63,685 nucleotides of DNA from Pedosphaera sp. (GCA_025359965.1 JANYDC010000064.1:1-63685), one strand, 5' to 3'. Numbered from the stretch's first letter, positions 1 through 8,150 are shown. Notes: generated by a model not told the origin, from the letters alone. Numbers and translations are program-made.

Positions 1-31
1 TGTTGGCAACGAGAGGTTCTGGATGCACCAC

Positions 32-1132
32 TCAACCTGCAACCGCTCCATTCAAACGGGCGGGCCAACAACCTATGCGGGTTCCAAATGTGCCTTTAGG
101 ATAGCCTGCTTTTAAAACATGCCATTTTTGGAAGTGCCCTATAGCCAGCGTACCGAGGCTGCCTGTCCGAGTGATTAAAAGGTCGCCCTTCTGGCACCGG
201 TATTTATCAAAATCCTGTTCGGTCAGTTGGAGTTTCGGCGCGGTGTCTGAGTTTACCTTACCATTTTCGTCAATGTCGGACGTCCGAAGAACCAGCACTC
301 CAGACTGAGAATAGTCCTCCTTCGAGAAACGCGGGCCGTAGAGCGAGAAAGTTTTCAATTGGGATAGATTAGCCCAACTCCACGAGGCTGGGATTGGTGT
401 CCTACCTTTGATCGCCGCCGAGGTCGGTTCAGGATACTCCCCCTTTTTTGACCATTCACGTCTACGCTTCGCGAGAACCCGTCCGAGCAACGTACTGCCA
501 GTCTCAACGTTGGGATTTAATTTCCGCCATTTTTCCGTAAGCCTTCCGTTCATGGCAATCGTCAACGCGCTTTCGAAGAGGGCGCGGGCGTTTTGGAGGT
601 TCTTTTCGGCGTTGGCTTTGGCCGTGGCGATCCCCTCAAATGCTTCGTCGAGCAGGCCGACGATCCGCTGCTGTTCGGACAGCGGGGGGAATGTGATCGT
701 TTGAGCCCGTACTTCCGCGTCAGTTACTGCTGGATAGCTTGCACCCTTTTGGAGAGTTTGCATCCGTCCGGCGAAATCTTCTGTAAAGAGAGAATAGAAA
801 ATGAATCGGTGGTCGATTCCCGGCTTCGTTCGGAGAACAAAGTAGCCGGTGCTGCAAACTTGCCGGTCCAGATGTTCCGGCACGACGGCAATCCGTTGTA
901 GTGTAGGGCGAATCGTCGCGAAGATGATGTCATTCTTTCGGACGACCTTTCTGGCTCGGCTCGGAGCGTCCTTGCCTCTGAGGCGTTGAGTCTCCTCAAT
1001 CTGAAAGGTGGTGTTGGAAACACTCGAAACGTCGATGTAGTCGAACTCCGTGTTTGGAGATTGAAGGGGATTAACAGTCTCAGTCCTTTCGAGAACTTCG
1101 CCCAGCGTTTTCGTCTGCCATCTGTTGTTCAT
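32..1132 (-). CDS. hsdS: Type I restriction specificity subunit HsdS, C-terminus abnormal
   Basis: Specificity subunit that would direct HsdM to its DNA target. The start is the ATG at 1132, which overlaps the hsdM stop as ATGA; the open frame runs further upstream but that part is the hsdM gene in another frame. The 366-aa product has a first target-recognition domain (residues about 1-150), the conserved 'FPPLSEQQRIV' segment near 148-158, a helical spacer to about 205, and the start of a second target domain at about 250. HsdS proteins are usually 400-450 aa with a second copy of the PLxEQxxIV segment after the second domain. Here the reading frame ends soon after the 'ITRTGSLGTLAI' motif, so the second half is truncated or frameshifted near the window edge. 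HsdR is not visible. Confidence 0.8.
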   Translation of the reverse strand: MNNRWQTKTLGEVLERTETVNPLQSPNTEFDYIDVSSVSNTTFQIEETQRLRGKDAPSRARKVVRKNDIIFATIRPTLQRIAVVPEHLDRQVCSTGYFVLRTKPGIDHRFIFYSLFTEDFAGRMQTLQKGASYPAVTDAEVRAQTITFPPLSEQQRIVGLLDEAFEGIATAKANAEKNLQNARALFESALTIAMNGRLTEKWRKLNPNVETGSTLLGRVLAKRRREWSKKGEYPEPTSAAIKGRTPIPASWSWANLSQLKTFSLYGPRFSKEDYSQSGVLVLRTSDIDENGKVNSDTAPKLQLTEQDFDKYRCQKGDLLITRTGSLGTLAIGHFQKWHVLKAGYPKGTFGTRIGCWPARLNGAVAG

Positions 1133-2586
1133 AGCAGCGCCCTGATGTTCTCCAGCACTTCCGCGCTCTCGGAATCCAATGCGGCGATTTCCTCCATGAT
1201 TTCTTCCGGGCTGCGATGGGCGATTTCCTCGCCGCCGTTGGGATTCTTGACGGACAAATCGGAGGTGACTGGATCGATTTCCTTCGCCCCGATGCTCCAT
1301 GACTTTGGAGAATCGGCGAAGATCCTCTGCAACTCGATGAACTCGGCCAAATCCTCGTCGTTCAAGGGGTTGGTCTTGCCCATGTTGCGGCCCGGATCGA
1401 GTTGGTAAAACCAAACCTTGCGAGTGGGTGCGCCCTTTTCAAAAAATAATACCACGGTCTTGACGCCTGCCCCTTGAAAGGTGCCGCCGGGGCAATCCAA
1501 GATGGTGTGCAAGTTGCATTCTTCTAACAGTTTCTTGCGCAGGCTGACGGAGGCGTTGTCAGTATTGGAGAGGAAGGTGTTTTTGATGACGACGCCCGCG
1601 CGTCCGCCTGCTTTCAGGATCTTGATGAAATGCTGGAGGAAAAGAAAGGCGGTCTCGCCGGTGCGGATGGGGAAATTCTGCTGCACTTCCTTGCGTTCCT
1701 TCCCGCCGAAGGGCGGGTTGGCCATGACGATGTGGTGGCGGTCTTTTTCCTGAATGTCGGAGAGGTTTTCCGCCAGGGTATTGGTGTGGATGATGTTGGG
1801 CGCTTCGATCCCGTGGAGGATCATGTTCATGATGGCGATGACGTAGGCGAGGGACTTCTTTTCCTTGCCGTAGAAGGTGCGCTCTTGCAGAAACCGGTCC
1901 TGCGCGGTGGTGCGCTGGGGGTTGGTCTGCTTCAGGTAGACGAAGGATTCGCAGAGAAAGCCGCATGAACCCGCCGCGCCGTCGTAGATGGTTTCGCCGA
2001 TCTGGGGTTTCAGGACCTTGACGATGGCGCGCTGGAGGGGGCGCGGGGTGTAATACTCGCCGCCGTTGCGCCCGGCGTTGCCCATGTTTTTGATCTTGGC
2101 CTCGTACAGGTGCGAGAGTTCGTGCTTCTCGGCTTGGGATTGAAAGCGGAGTTCGTCGATGTGGTCGATGATCTCGCGCAGGTTGTAGCCGCTTTGGATG
2201 CGGTTCTGGATTTCGCCGAAGATTTCGCCGATCTTGTACTCGATGGTGTTCGGGCCGGTGGCTTTGGTCTTGAACCCGCGCAGGTAGGGAAAGAGCTTCT
2301 GATTGACGAAATCGCGCATGTCATCCCCGGTGAGCGCGTTGTTGTGGTCCAGCTTGCCATCCTTGCCCTTCGGCGCGGCCCATTTCTCCCAGCGATAAGG
2401 CGCATCAAGGATGGGGTTGAATTTCTTGCCCTCCAACTGCGCCTCCATGGCCTTGGAATGCTCTTGGGCATCCAGATATTTCAGGAATAAGAGCCAGGAA
2501 GTCTGCTCGATGTAATCGAGTTCGCTGGTGCAACCGGCATCCTTCCAAAGGACATCATCAATGTTCTTAAAGGCTTGTTCAAACAT
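1129..2586 (-). CDS. hsdM: Type I restriction-modification system DNA methyltransferase subunit HsdM
   Basis: N6-adenine DNA methyltransferase subunit of a type I system, acting as an M2S complex with HsdS. The 485-aa protein has the HsdM N-terminal helical domain (about 1-150), the 'GEYYTPR' entry to the methylase domain (176-182), an AdoMet-binding motif I variant 'YDGAAGSCGF' (201-210) and the catalytic 'NPPF' (290-293). Length is normal for the family. Its stop overlaps the hsdS start by four bases. No restriction subunit gene lies within the window; it may be beyond the left edge, or the pair may be modification-only. The family is certain, activity is inferred. Confidence 0.95.
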   Translation of the reverse strand: MFEQAFKNIDDVLWKDAGCTSELDYIEQTSWLLFLKYLDAQEHSKAMEAQLEGKKFNPILDAPYRWEKWAAPKGKDGKLDHNNALTGDDMRDFVNQKLFPYLRGFKTKATGPNTIEYKIGEIFGEIQNRIQSGYNLREIIDHIDELRFQSQAEKHELSHLYEAKIKNMGNAGRNGGEYYTPRPLQRAIVKVLKPQIGETIYDGAAGSCGFLCESFVYLKQTNPQRTTAQDRFLQERTFYGKEKKSLAYVIAIMNMILHGIEAPNIIHTNTLAENLSDIQEKDRHHIVMANPPFGGKERKEVQQNFPIRTGETAFLFLQHFIKILKAGGRAGVVIKNTFLSNTDNASVSLRKKLLEECNLHTILDCPGGTFQGAGVKTVVLFFEKGAPTRKVWFYQLDPGRNMGKTNPLNDEDLAEFIELQRIFADSPKSWSIGAKEIDPVTSDLSVKNPNGGEEIAHRSPEEIMEEIAALDSESAEVLENIRALL

Positions 2587-2592
2587 GGGAAA

Positions 2593-2745
2593 TCATCGGG
2601 GGAGGCTGTTCAGCAGAAATTCGGTTACAGAATGGCTTAGGCTGGACATGCGTCCCACCCTTTGCCCCTTGTCTAGCAATCGCAGCATTTGATGCTGGCT
2701 CTCCCAATAAATATTCGGATGCTCTTTGGTTTGTTTATGCTTCAA
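2593..2745 (-). CDS. Possible 50-aa small protein just upstream of hsdM
   Basis: A short open frame starting at TTG (2745) and ending 6 bases before the hsdM ATG. It encodes 50 residues beginning 'LKHKQTKEHPNIYWES' and including 'MLRLLDKGQRVGRMSS'. An internal ATG would give 31 residues. The amino-acid composition is protein-like (amphipathic C-terminal half) and position suggests cotranscription with hsdM, but there is no clear ribosome binding site and I do not recognise a family. It could equally be untranslated leader of hsdM. Confidence 0.25.
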   Translation of the reverse strand: MKHKQTKEHPNIYWESQHQMLRLLDKGQRVGRMSSLSHSVTEFLLNSLPR

Positions 2746-2843
2746 GGTTGCAGAAGCTTATTTCAACCGATGCCAGCGGTAAAGAAAAACGACAGGCAAA
2801 GAGCGGCAGGTAGCGGCAGGGAATACCGGAGCGAAAGGAAGTG

Positions 2844-3158
2844 TCAGGATGAGGCTGTACCGGAGGCACGCAGCAATGATTCCACAACCGCACCAGGGGC
2901 TATGCCTTGTGCCGTTGCACGGGCGCAGAGGTCGGCGAAAGCGCCTTCGCTCAGAGTGATCCGCATCGTCCGCAAGCCACGAGCCGCTTTTCCGGCCAAG
3001 TAGTTTTTGCGTGCCAATTTGCGGCGCTCAGCCAAAGGGATTTTTGACGGAGGTCGGCCCATCACTCCGCCTTGATTGCGAAGATGCTTTTGATAGCCCC
3101 ATTCGCGGGTTTGATCCCGCTTTCGCCGCATGGGGTCGTGATATCCTTTGGCTGGCAT
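2844..3158 (-). CDS. Small basic protein, possibly DNA-binding
   Basis: 104 aa, strongly basic in its N-terminal two thirds ('MRRKRDQ', 'RRKLARKNYLAGKAARGLR'), followed by 'RTMRITLSEGAFADL' and 'APGAVVESLLRA'. The last 40 residues have the strand-helix-helix look of a ribbon-helix-helix protein (a beta strand with alternating Thr/Arg followed by two helices), so a regulatory role within the element is possible. This is inference from pattern only. The ATG at 3158 gives the longest frame; ATGs at 3131 and 3062 are alternatives, and none has a strong ribosome binding site. It is on the same strand as its neighbours and about 120 bases downstream of the exonuclease-like gene. Confidence 0.55.
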   Translation of the reverse strand: MPAKGYHDPMRRKRDQTREWGYQKHLRNQGGVMGRPPSKIPLAERRKLARKNYLAGKAARGLRTMRITLSEGAFADLCARATAQGIAPGAVVESLLRASGTASS

Positions 3159-3277
3159 GATCTAATGTGGTGGCATCAGAGAAAGTTAAGCATGAATGGC
3201 ACCCTTAAAAGAAAGAGCGTTATACTTCATCATGATTTTGATGGGTTGAAGCGGAGGAGGTCTTCGTTCAAAAAGGA

Positions 3278-3844
3278 CTACCGGACGATTATGCGTTGCC
3301 AGAGTTGGCGGATAAGCTGCAAATCGTTAGCGAAGCGAGCGAGCGCAGTAGGACGTTTCACCTCCCAGAGCTGGGTAAAATCAGTCCCACTGTGGATGCT
3401 CGCGGGCAGGCCGCACAGATGGGCCAGGCGGTTCAAGGAAATGACCACGGCAGGATCACCGCACTGCCAAGCTTCGGCGACGTCGGTGAAGGCTTGGAGA
3501 GGGTAATGGCCGTCTCTGGGGAACCATCCCGGCACGGTTACGTCCATGACGAAAGAGCGCCGCAGGAGACACGGGAAGACGGAGCGGTGGCCTTTGAAGG
3601 TCACGAACACTTCGTCCGATGCCCGAGATTCAAGTTCAAGCCAGAATCGGCGGAGGAGAACCGATTCCGATTCGTCGCAGAGAAAATCGGGAGCTGTGTC
3701 TTCGCGCTGAATTCCAATGCAGAGGACTCGTCCGATCTTGACAGGACGGGAGGCGGTTTGGATATCGATGACTATAGGATGCATGATATTACGATGGGTT
3801 AAAGGACGCTGGCTCTTCTGTCTAACGCCGGGTTGGGTGTTCAT
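3278..3844 (-). CDS. Degenerate DEDD-type 3'-5' exonuclease homologue
   Basis: 188 aa with the layout of the PolB-type 3'-5' exonuclease fold. Segments that line up are 'VIDIQT' at 25-30 (usual DIET), 'FVTFKGHRSVFP' at 80-91 (usual LVTFNGRSFDLP), 'HYPLQAF' at 113-119 (usual HxDLxD), 'SLNRLAHLCGLP' at 136-147 and 'RFANDLQLI' at 170-178 (usual YCxxDVxxT). The glutamate of DIET is glutamine and the aspartate of the second motif is missing, while D27 and D174 remain. Nuclease activity is therefore doubtful. The ATG at 3844 overlaps the stop of the TubC-like gene (ATGA), so the two are probably translated together. It is the last member of a coupled trio with the primase/helicase-like gene. The family assignment is from motif reading, not a search. 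Confidence 0.65.
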   Translation of the reverse strand: MNTQPGVRQKSQRPLTHRNIMHPIVIDIQTASRPVKIGRVLCIGIQREDTAPDFLCDESESVLLRRFWLELESRASDEVFVTFKGHRSVFPCLLRRSFVMDVTVPGWFPRDGHYPLQAFTDVAEAWQCGDPAVVISLNRLAHLCGLPASIHSGTDFTQLWEVKRPTALARFANDLQLIRQLWQRIIVR

Positions 3845-4206
3845 GGGCGAGACTCCTTGTGGGATCGTCCCAGCAGGTTTTCCAGCCTCGCACGGGCCTG
3901 TTGGCAGGTGGGGTGGGCAATGTTGCGGACGCCAATCAGGACGGACTCCAAGAATCCACGGTGTGCGCTATCGAATTCACCGGAGACCACTTGACGGGCG
4001 GTGTGAAGCCATGGGGCACAGTCATGCGGCAAGGAAGCAGACTCGGCTTCCAATAGCAGGAGCAAGGAGGGCTTATGGATGCGAAGCTCGGCAAGAAGTT
4101 CAGGCGGCGCAAGGCGCGCAGGACGGACCTCCAAGCCTTCGCCTTTCCTTCTCAGGCGGAGCCCCAGCACTCGGCAGCGTTGGAGCAGTAAAATAGCGTG
4201 GTTCAC
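3841..4206 (-). CDS. Stand-alone TubC-like docking domain protein
   Basis: 121 aa from a GTG at 4206 that overlaps the stop of the upstream primase/helicase-like gene (GTGA). The first 55 residues read 'HAILLLQRCRVLGLRLRRK', then 'GEGLEVRPARLAPPELLAE', then 'LRIHKPSLLLLLEAE'. This is the helix, two-strand and helix order of the N-terminal docking domain known from TubC and of similar domains found beside DUF3987 proteins in mobile elements. The remaining 65 residues include 'CAPWLHTARQVV' and 'NIAHPTCQQARARLENLL', with a conserved-looking Cys and Trp. I infer a protein-protein adaptor role next to the replication protein. It overlaps the exonuclease-like gene downstream by four bases. Confidence 0.65.
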   Translation of the reverse strand: MNHAILLLQRCRVLGLRLRRKGEGLEVRPARLAPPELLAELRIHKPSLLLLLEAESASLPHDCAPWLHTARQVVSGEFDSAHRGFLESVLIGVRNIAHPTCQQARARLENLLGRSHKESRP

Positions 4207-6806
4207 AGGATCACCCCCTCGTTCTCGGTGGGGACAGACGGGGCAAACGCGTCCTCGGACGCGAAACCTCCGGGAGATTCCAGAACAGCTGAGCCGTCTG
4301 GCCAAGCGTCTTGGGAGGCTTCAGGATGTTCAAGCGGTGGGGTAGGTGATGCCGACGAAACCGACGAAAGTACCGTTTCGTCACTTTTGGCAGTGCCGGG
4401 TGGAGCCTTCTTTAAAATATCGGGGTGGGCCTCGAAACGTTCCGTAGGACGACCGGTGGCTGCACCAGGAACCTCCCGCAACCAATTGAGATCCAAAAGG
4501 TAGAGGCACGCTTCGCGAGCCAATTCCGGAGTGTCCAGATTGGTCCAGCCTTTGCGATGCACGTCGCGAGAAGTAAATCCAGCTTCCAGATCGCCCCGCT
4601 CCAAGTGGCGGACGAGTTCTCGCGCGGCGAATACCGGTCCTTGCAAGGCTGGGGCGTAAAGACGACGGGCGTGTGTGGCAAGAGCCTTTTGCAGGGCCAG
4701 GGCCGCATCAAGGGAACGCAGGCGCACTGGGCCGGTGCCACCATCGGCAAGGTGGTGCAGCAAAGCGAGTGTTGCAACGGTGCGAGGGACTTTGGCCAGG
4801 TAAGCTTCAAAAGCTGGATGCTCATCCCCTGCCCTGATGCCGAGCTCATGGGCGGCCCGCCACTCGTCGAACCTCAACTGGGCCTCATGATCAAAATGCA
4901 GCGCGGGAATATCGCCCTTCGTGAGTTCCATCGCGCCCACGGCTGAGGGATCGAGGCGGTCGAGCCGTTCGAAGGCGGCAAAGTACAGCGCTCGCGCCGA
5001 ATTGTCCGGCAGCCGGTCCACATTGCGCCAGTCGGATTTATCAGGCCAGACCACGATTTGGAAGCGTTGCAGCAGACCGTCATCGCCCGAGCCGCACTTC
5101 ACGGCCGAGCGGACTATAGTCTGCAATGGACCCGGCTGGATGCCACCGAGGATGCTCACGCAATGGCGATCAATGCGGATTGTGCCTCGTTCGATTCGGT
5201 CGACTGTGTAGGGTTGTTTGCCGTTCCAGCCCTCAAGAAAAAACGCGCGGTCGCCCTCACGTCCATCAGCTTCAAAAGTGCGAAAAAAGCCAGTCAGCTC
5301 ATCGCGGAGGAGGAGCATGCCGGTGGGGTTGTCCTGTAGGAGTTCACCGAGCTTGGGGACTGTTGGATCGTTGGAGAAGTAGCGGCGGCAGGGTGGTGGC
5401 GGAGTCTCCGCCGAAAGGAGTTTGGCAGCGAAGCGGTGGGCCTCTTGCGGGTTCGCTTTGAACATTTTGGCGAGCTCACCCTTGGACTTCTTACGAACTT
5501 CATCGGCGACTAATTGCTCGGCAGAGTGCTTTGAAAGGGTCTGTTCGTGTTGGCTCGAAGCGATGGCCTCAAGGCGATGAAGTGGAACCAGGGCAGCCGA
5601 CAGTGCTGGGCTTTTCATTGTGCCGGGTCGACCCACCACGGCCCCCCAAAAAGAGGGAACTTCCAACCAATGATCGAATTTCTTGGGGGCGATGGCGATG
5701 CGGTTGCCCAGCACGCTCCCTGCGGCCACGAGCGCGGCGGCCGCGATGAAATCGGGTGCGCACTGCATCCGTTCAGCGCAATCCTCAATCCAAGGCCGAA
5801 ATGAGGCGGGCAATGCGTCAAGTGGTAGCGGAATGACCGGAGGCATGGAATTGGGCAGCGGTTTGCGCTCAGGCCATGGGGCAGGTGTGACTTGATCCGC
5901 CCCGAGGTATTCGCGAGCGATGGAGTTGGCCTTGTACGGCATCGTACAGCCGATGCGGGCCGGTTGGCGTGGTGCGGCCTTGTAGGAAGAGCGCACGGCG
6001 GCTAAGCCCTCCCCGTTCGCAAGCGGAGGCTGGCATCGGGCGGCGAATTGAAGAATGGAGCTCTCGGCCTCGGTTTCCGACAATCCCGCATCGCGAAGCT
6101 GGCAGGCCAGTTTGAAGGCGGCAACGTTACGCTCCCCACTGCCGACTCCGTGGGCAAGTAGACGCTGCGCGCTCGGCGGCAAATTGCCGTTTGGCACAAA
6201 CGGCAATTTGAGCTTAGCTCGCTGGGGTTCAGCCGGAGCCACTAGAGGGGTGAGCTCCGTTGCCTCGGTGTTCAGGTAGGCATGCGGGTCGTGGCTGACG
6301 AAGCAGAGACGCGCGACATCCTTGCAAGCTGGGTCCACATCCGCACCGCAGAGGTTGCGAACGTGAGATGAAACAGCGTGGAAGCTGGCCAAGTGTCGTT
6401 CAGGATCGGTGGGGACGCGAAAAACGGCCTTTAACCCGGTGGCAGTCGGCGAGAGAAACAAGGCGAATAGATGCGGGCTCGTCCGAAGCTGCGCACGCAC
6501 TGTGGGAATCAAGTCGCCCAAGGCGTCAAGATCAGCGCAGAGCAAGCCACTGTGGCTGGTTAAACCGGCGTTGGCGCGGCGCTCGAATTGGCCGGACCAG
6601 AGAACGCCAGGCAGTCGTTTCTTTTGTTCGGAAACGGCTTCGCCCGCGTTGCGCCCCTCAGCAACGGCACGGTGGTGGGAATCGCGAAGACATTGGATAG
6701 GTTCACACCATTTACCGCTGCGAATAGCTTCGAGAGTGGCGACGGCACGGGTGTTGGCCGTTTCGGTGGCGGTGGCATTCCGCGTCATGCTCAGGATGGG
6801 GTTCAT
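4203..6806 (-). CDS. Primase/helicase-like replication protein (BT4734-like N-terminus, PriCT, DUF3987)
   Basis: 867 aa, starting at the ATG at 6806, which has GGAG nine bases upstream and follows the excisionase-like gene by 13 bases; the open frame extends upstream without support. Residues about 60-180 match the BT4734-like primase-type domain, with 'ADLDAL' (91-96), 'SPTATGLKAVFRV' (119-131) and 'DPACKDVARLCFVS' (158-171). Residues about 220-280 resemble a PriCT domain ('GSGERN', 'PPL', 'VRSSY'). From about 330 onwards it is a DUF3987 P-loop domain with Walker A 'GRPGTMKS' (392-399) and a likely Walker B 'GMLLLRDEL'. Such proteins are thought to initiate or support replication of integrative elements and plasmids. 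It is the first gene of a coupled trio with the TubC-like and exonuclease-like genes. Confidence 0.85.
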   Translation of the reverse strand: MNPILSMTRNATATETANTRAVATLEAIRSGKWCEPIQCLRDSHHRAVAEGRNAGEAVSEQKKRLPGVLWSGQFERRANAGLTSHSGLLCADLDALGDLIPTVRAQLRTSPHLFALFLSPTATGLKAVFRVPTDPERHLASFHAVSSHVRNLCGADVDPACKDVARLCFVSHDPHAYLNTEATELTPLVAPAEPQRAKLKLPFVPNGNLPPSAQRLLAHGVGSGERNVAAFKLACQLRDAGLSETEAESSILQFAARCQPPLANGEGLAAVRSSYKAAPRQPARIGCTMPYKANSIAREYLGADQVTPAPWPERKPLPNSMPPVIPLPLDALPASFRPWIEDCAERMQCAPDFIAAAALVAAGSVLGNRIAIAPKKFDHWLEVPSFWGAVVGRPGTMKSPALSAALVPLHRLEAIASSQHEQTLSKHSAEQLVADEVRKKSKGELAKMFKANPQEAHRFAAKLLSAETPPPPCRRYFSNDPTVPKLGELLQDNPTGMLLLRDELTGFFRTFEADGREGDRAFFLEGWNGKQPYTVDRIERGTIRIDRHCVSILGGIQPGPLQTIVRSAVKCGSGDDGLLQRFQIVVWPDKSDWRNVDRLPDNSARALYFAAFERLDRLDPSAVGAMELTKGDIPALHFDHEAQLRFDEWRAAHELGIRAGDEHPAFEAYLAKVPRTVATLALLHHLADGGTGPVRLRSLDAALALQKALATHARRLYAPALQGPVFAARELVRHLERGDLEAGFTSRDVHRKGWTNLDTPELAREACLYLLDLNWLREVPGAATGRPTERFEAHPDILKKAPPGTAKSDETVLSSVSSASPTPPLEHPEASQDAWPDGSAVLESPGGFASEDAFAPSVPTENEGVIL

Positions 6807-6819
6807 AGGTGGGCGCTCC

Positions 6820-7074
6820 TTATTCACCAACTCCTCCTTTCTGATACCGAAGAAGCGCTTTCGTGACGCTGTCCACATGGAAAATAAGTCGACGTCCTCC
6901 TTTCAGTCGAATGTGGGGAATGATCCCGTCCTTGATTAACTTGCGCAGGGTACGTTCCCCGAATGGGACCAGTTTCTTTACCCCCGGAAAGTCGGTGAAG
7001 TCGGACGGGATATATTTAGCATTGAGTGCCTCCGGATGAGCCGGAGCAGGCAAATGAATGTAGTTTTCTGTCAT
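6820..7074 (-). CDS. Excisionase-like helix-turn-helix DNA-binding protein
   Basis: 84 aa, starting at ATG 7074. The sequence includes 'LVPFGERTLRKLIKDGIIP' followed by 'GGRRLIFHVDSVTKALLRY', the typical winged-helix pattern of excisionase/AlpA-type (HTH_17) proteins: helix-turn-helix, a short wing with Gly-Arg-Arg, and a 'DSVxxAL' helix. In integrative elements such proteins act as recombination directionality factors or as activators of element genes. It lies directly upstream of, and probably in one transcript with, the primase/helicase-like gene. Inverted repeats just ahead of its start are candidate binding sites. Confidence 0.75.
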   Translation of the reverse strand: MTENYIHLPAPAHPEALNAKYIPSDFTDFPGVKKLVPFGERTLRKLIKDGIIPHIRLKGGRRLIFHVDSVTKALLRYQKGGVGE

Positions 7075-7075
7075 T

Positions 7076-7092
7076 GCGCTTTAATTGAGCGC
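7076..7092. repeat. Short inverted repeat abutting the excisionase-like start codon
   Basis: The palindrome GCGCT-N7-AGCGC lies one base upstream of the ATG at 7074. Its position over the translation start region would suit an autoregulatory operator or a translation-controlling hairpin. Arms are only 5 bases, so chance is possible. Confidence 0.35.
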
Positions 7093-7119
7093 ATGACGCG
7101 AACGGTGAAAATCGATTCA

Positions 7120-7150
7120 TTTGTGCCGGTCAAAGAAAGATCGGCACAAA
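7120..7150. repeat. 9-base inverted repeat in the element's control region
   Basis: TTTGTGCCG and CGGCACAAA form a perfect inverted repeat separated by 13 bases, between the stop of the 309-aa gene (7170) and the start of the excisionase-like gene (7074). It could be a binding site for the excisionase-like protein or a dyad operator. There is no T-run, so an intrinsic terminator is less likely. Confidence 0.55.
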
Positions 7151-7169
7151 CGAAACTGAATGCACCGGG

Positions 7170-8099
7170 TTAGGAGCGCTTTTTCCAGAGGCCGAGGGGA
7201 GGTTGCTTCTCGAAGGTCATAATTTCCTTGAATGTATCAGTGAAATCCTTTTTAGCGTCCCACAGGCTTTGCCAAATCTCCGAGTCGGTATGTTGGCTGT
7301 TCCGCGTCTTCGGAGATTCTCTGCGCCGCTGACGGACGAGCTCCTTTTGCGCTTCAGTTAAATCCCCCACGGCGTTGCTGTAGCTCCGGATTCTGGCGAG
7401 GCCCAGTCGCTGTAGCTTTGCGCGCCAGTCCCGAGGTTTGTTACGGCCCTGACCCTTTTTCGATTGTGGAGTGATACCTTGCGGGGGTGACTTTGTGATG
7501 TCATCCGCAAGCTTCTTGAATGCAGCCTTGATCGCGTTTTTATTGTAGCGGCCCCAATCCACAACGATGCAGAACGCTTCACAACCAGGACCGCGTGTTA
7601 GATACTTCAGCATTGCGCGGGCAGGCGGATAACCGACACGCCTTCCATCCGGCAGCTTTGCCTCAGAACTCTTTACCGCCGCGTCCACAGATTCTTTAAG
7701 TTGGTCGAGGTGAAAATAGCCTGTTGAAATGTAAACCGGGGGATTCACCAAATTGCATGGTTCCGCCATGCGTTTCTTCCCCTGGGCTAAAAGTTTCTGC
7801 CAAGGTATAATAGTCCTCGGATTTCTACCCCACGCATCCTCCAAAATGTTAATCACAAAATCATGAAGGACGAGGTGGTGATTGATCGTGATGCCGTTTA
7901 CTATCTGCTGGAGTCGGGGACCCAAAGCGGCGCGTACATCTTTTTTCTCCGCGCGGAGTTTAGCCCAGCCTTGACTATACTTTCGCGCGGTTTGCGATTC
8001 CCTCAAATATTCCCAAAGTAGGCAGGGCACCAACTCGTTATCGGGCACGCGTTCTTCTGAAAAATTCCAGTCCTCTTCGGTCAGTGGTATCTTGCTCAT
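7170..8099 (-). CDS. Unknown 309-aa protein of the integrated element
   Basis: I do not recognise a domain. The protein is soluble, rich in Lys, Arg and aromatic residues, with an acidic N-terminus ('PLTEEDWNFSEERVPDNEL') followed by 'LLWEYLRESQTARKY' and a basic central and C-terminal part ('QSKKGQGRNKPRDWRAKLQRL'). The charge distribution suggests nucleic-acid binding. I recall similar acidic 'DWNF...ELxxCxxWEYxRES' starts in proteins encoded near integrases of related bacteria, but cannot confirm this here. It lies between the integrase (51 bases upstream) and the excisionase-like gene on the same strand, so it is probably an element core gene. Confidence 0.7.
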   Translation of the reverse strand: MSKIPLTEEDWNFSEERVPDNELVPCLLWEYLRESQTARKYSQGWAKLRAEKKDVRAALGPRLQQIVNGITINHHLVLHDFVINILEDAWGRNPRTIIPWQKLLAQGKKRMAEPCNLVNPPVYISTGYFHLDQLKESVDAAVKSSEAKLPDGRRVGYPPARAMLKYLTRGPGCEAFCIVVDWGRYNKNAIKAAFKKLADDITKSPPQGITPQSKKGQGRNKPRDWRAKLQRLGLARIRSYSNAVGDLTEAQKELVRQRRRESPKTRNSQHTDSEIWQSLWDAKKDFTDTFKEIMTFEKQPPLGLWKKRS

Positions 8100-8150
8100 A
8101 CGTTTGATTAGGGCTTTCGGATGTGGGTGAATCAGGAGTCAAGAAGTGCC

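Noticed and set aside
1..90. Integron attC-like site
   Set aside because: TGTTGG (1-6) and CCAACA (75-80) are inverted and the interior has further complementary bits, but neither end matches the GTTRRRY/RYYYAAC core, and no integron integrase or cassette array is present.
1630..2490. Open frames on the plus strand inside hsdM
   Set aside because: They are antisense shadows of a clear hsdM; their sequences are low in information and match no family.
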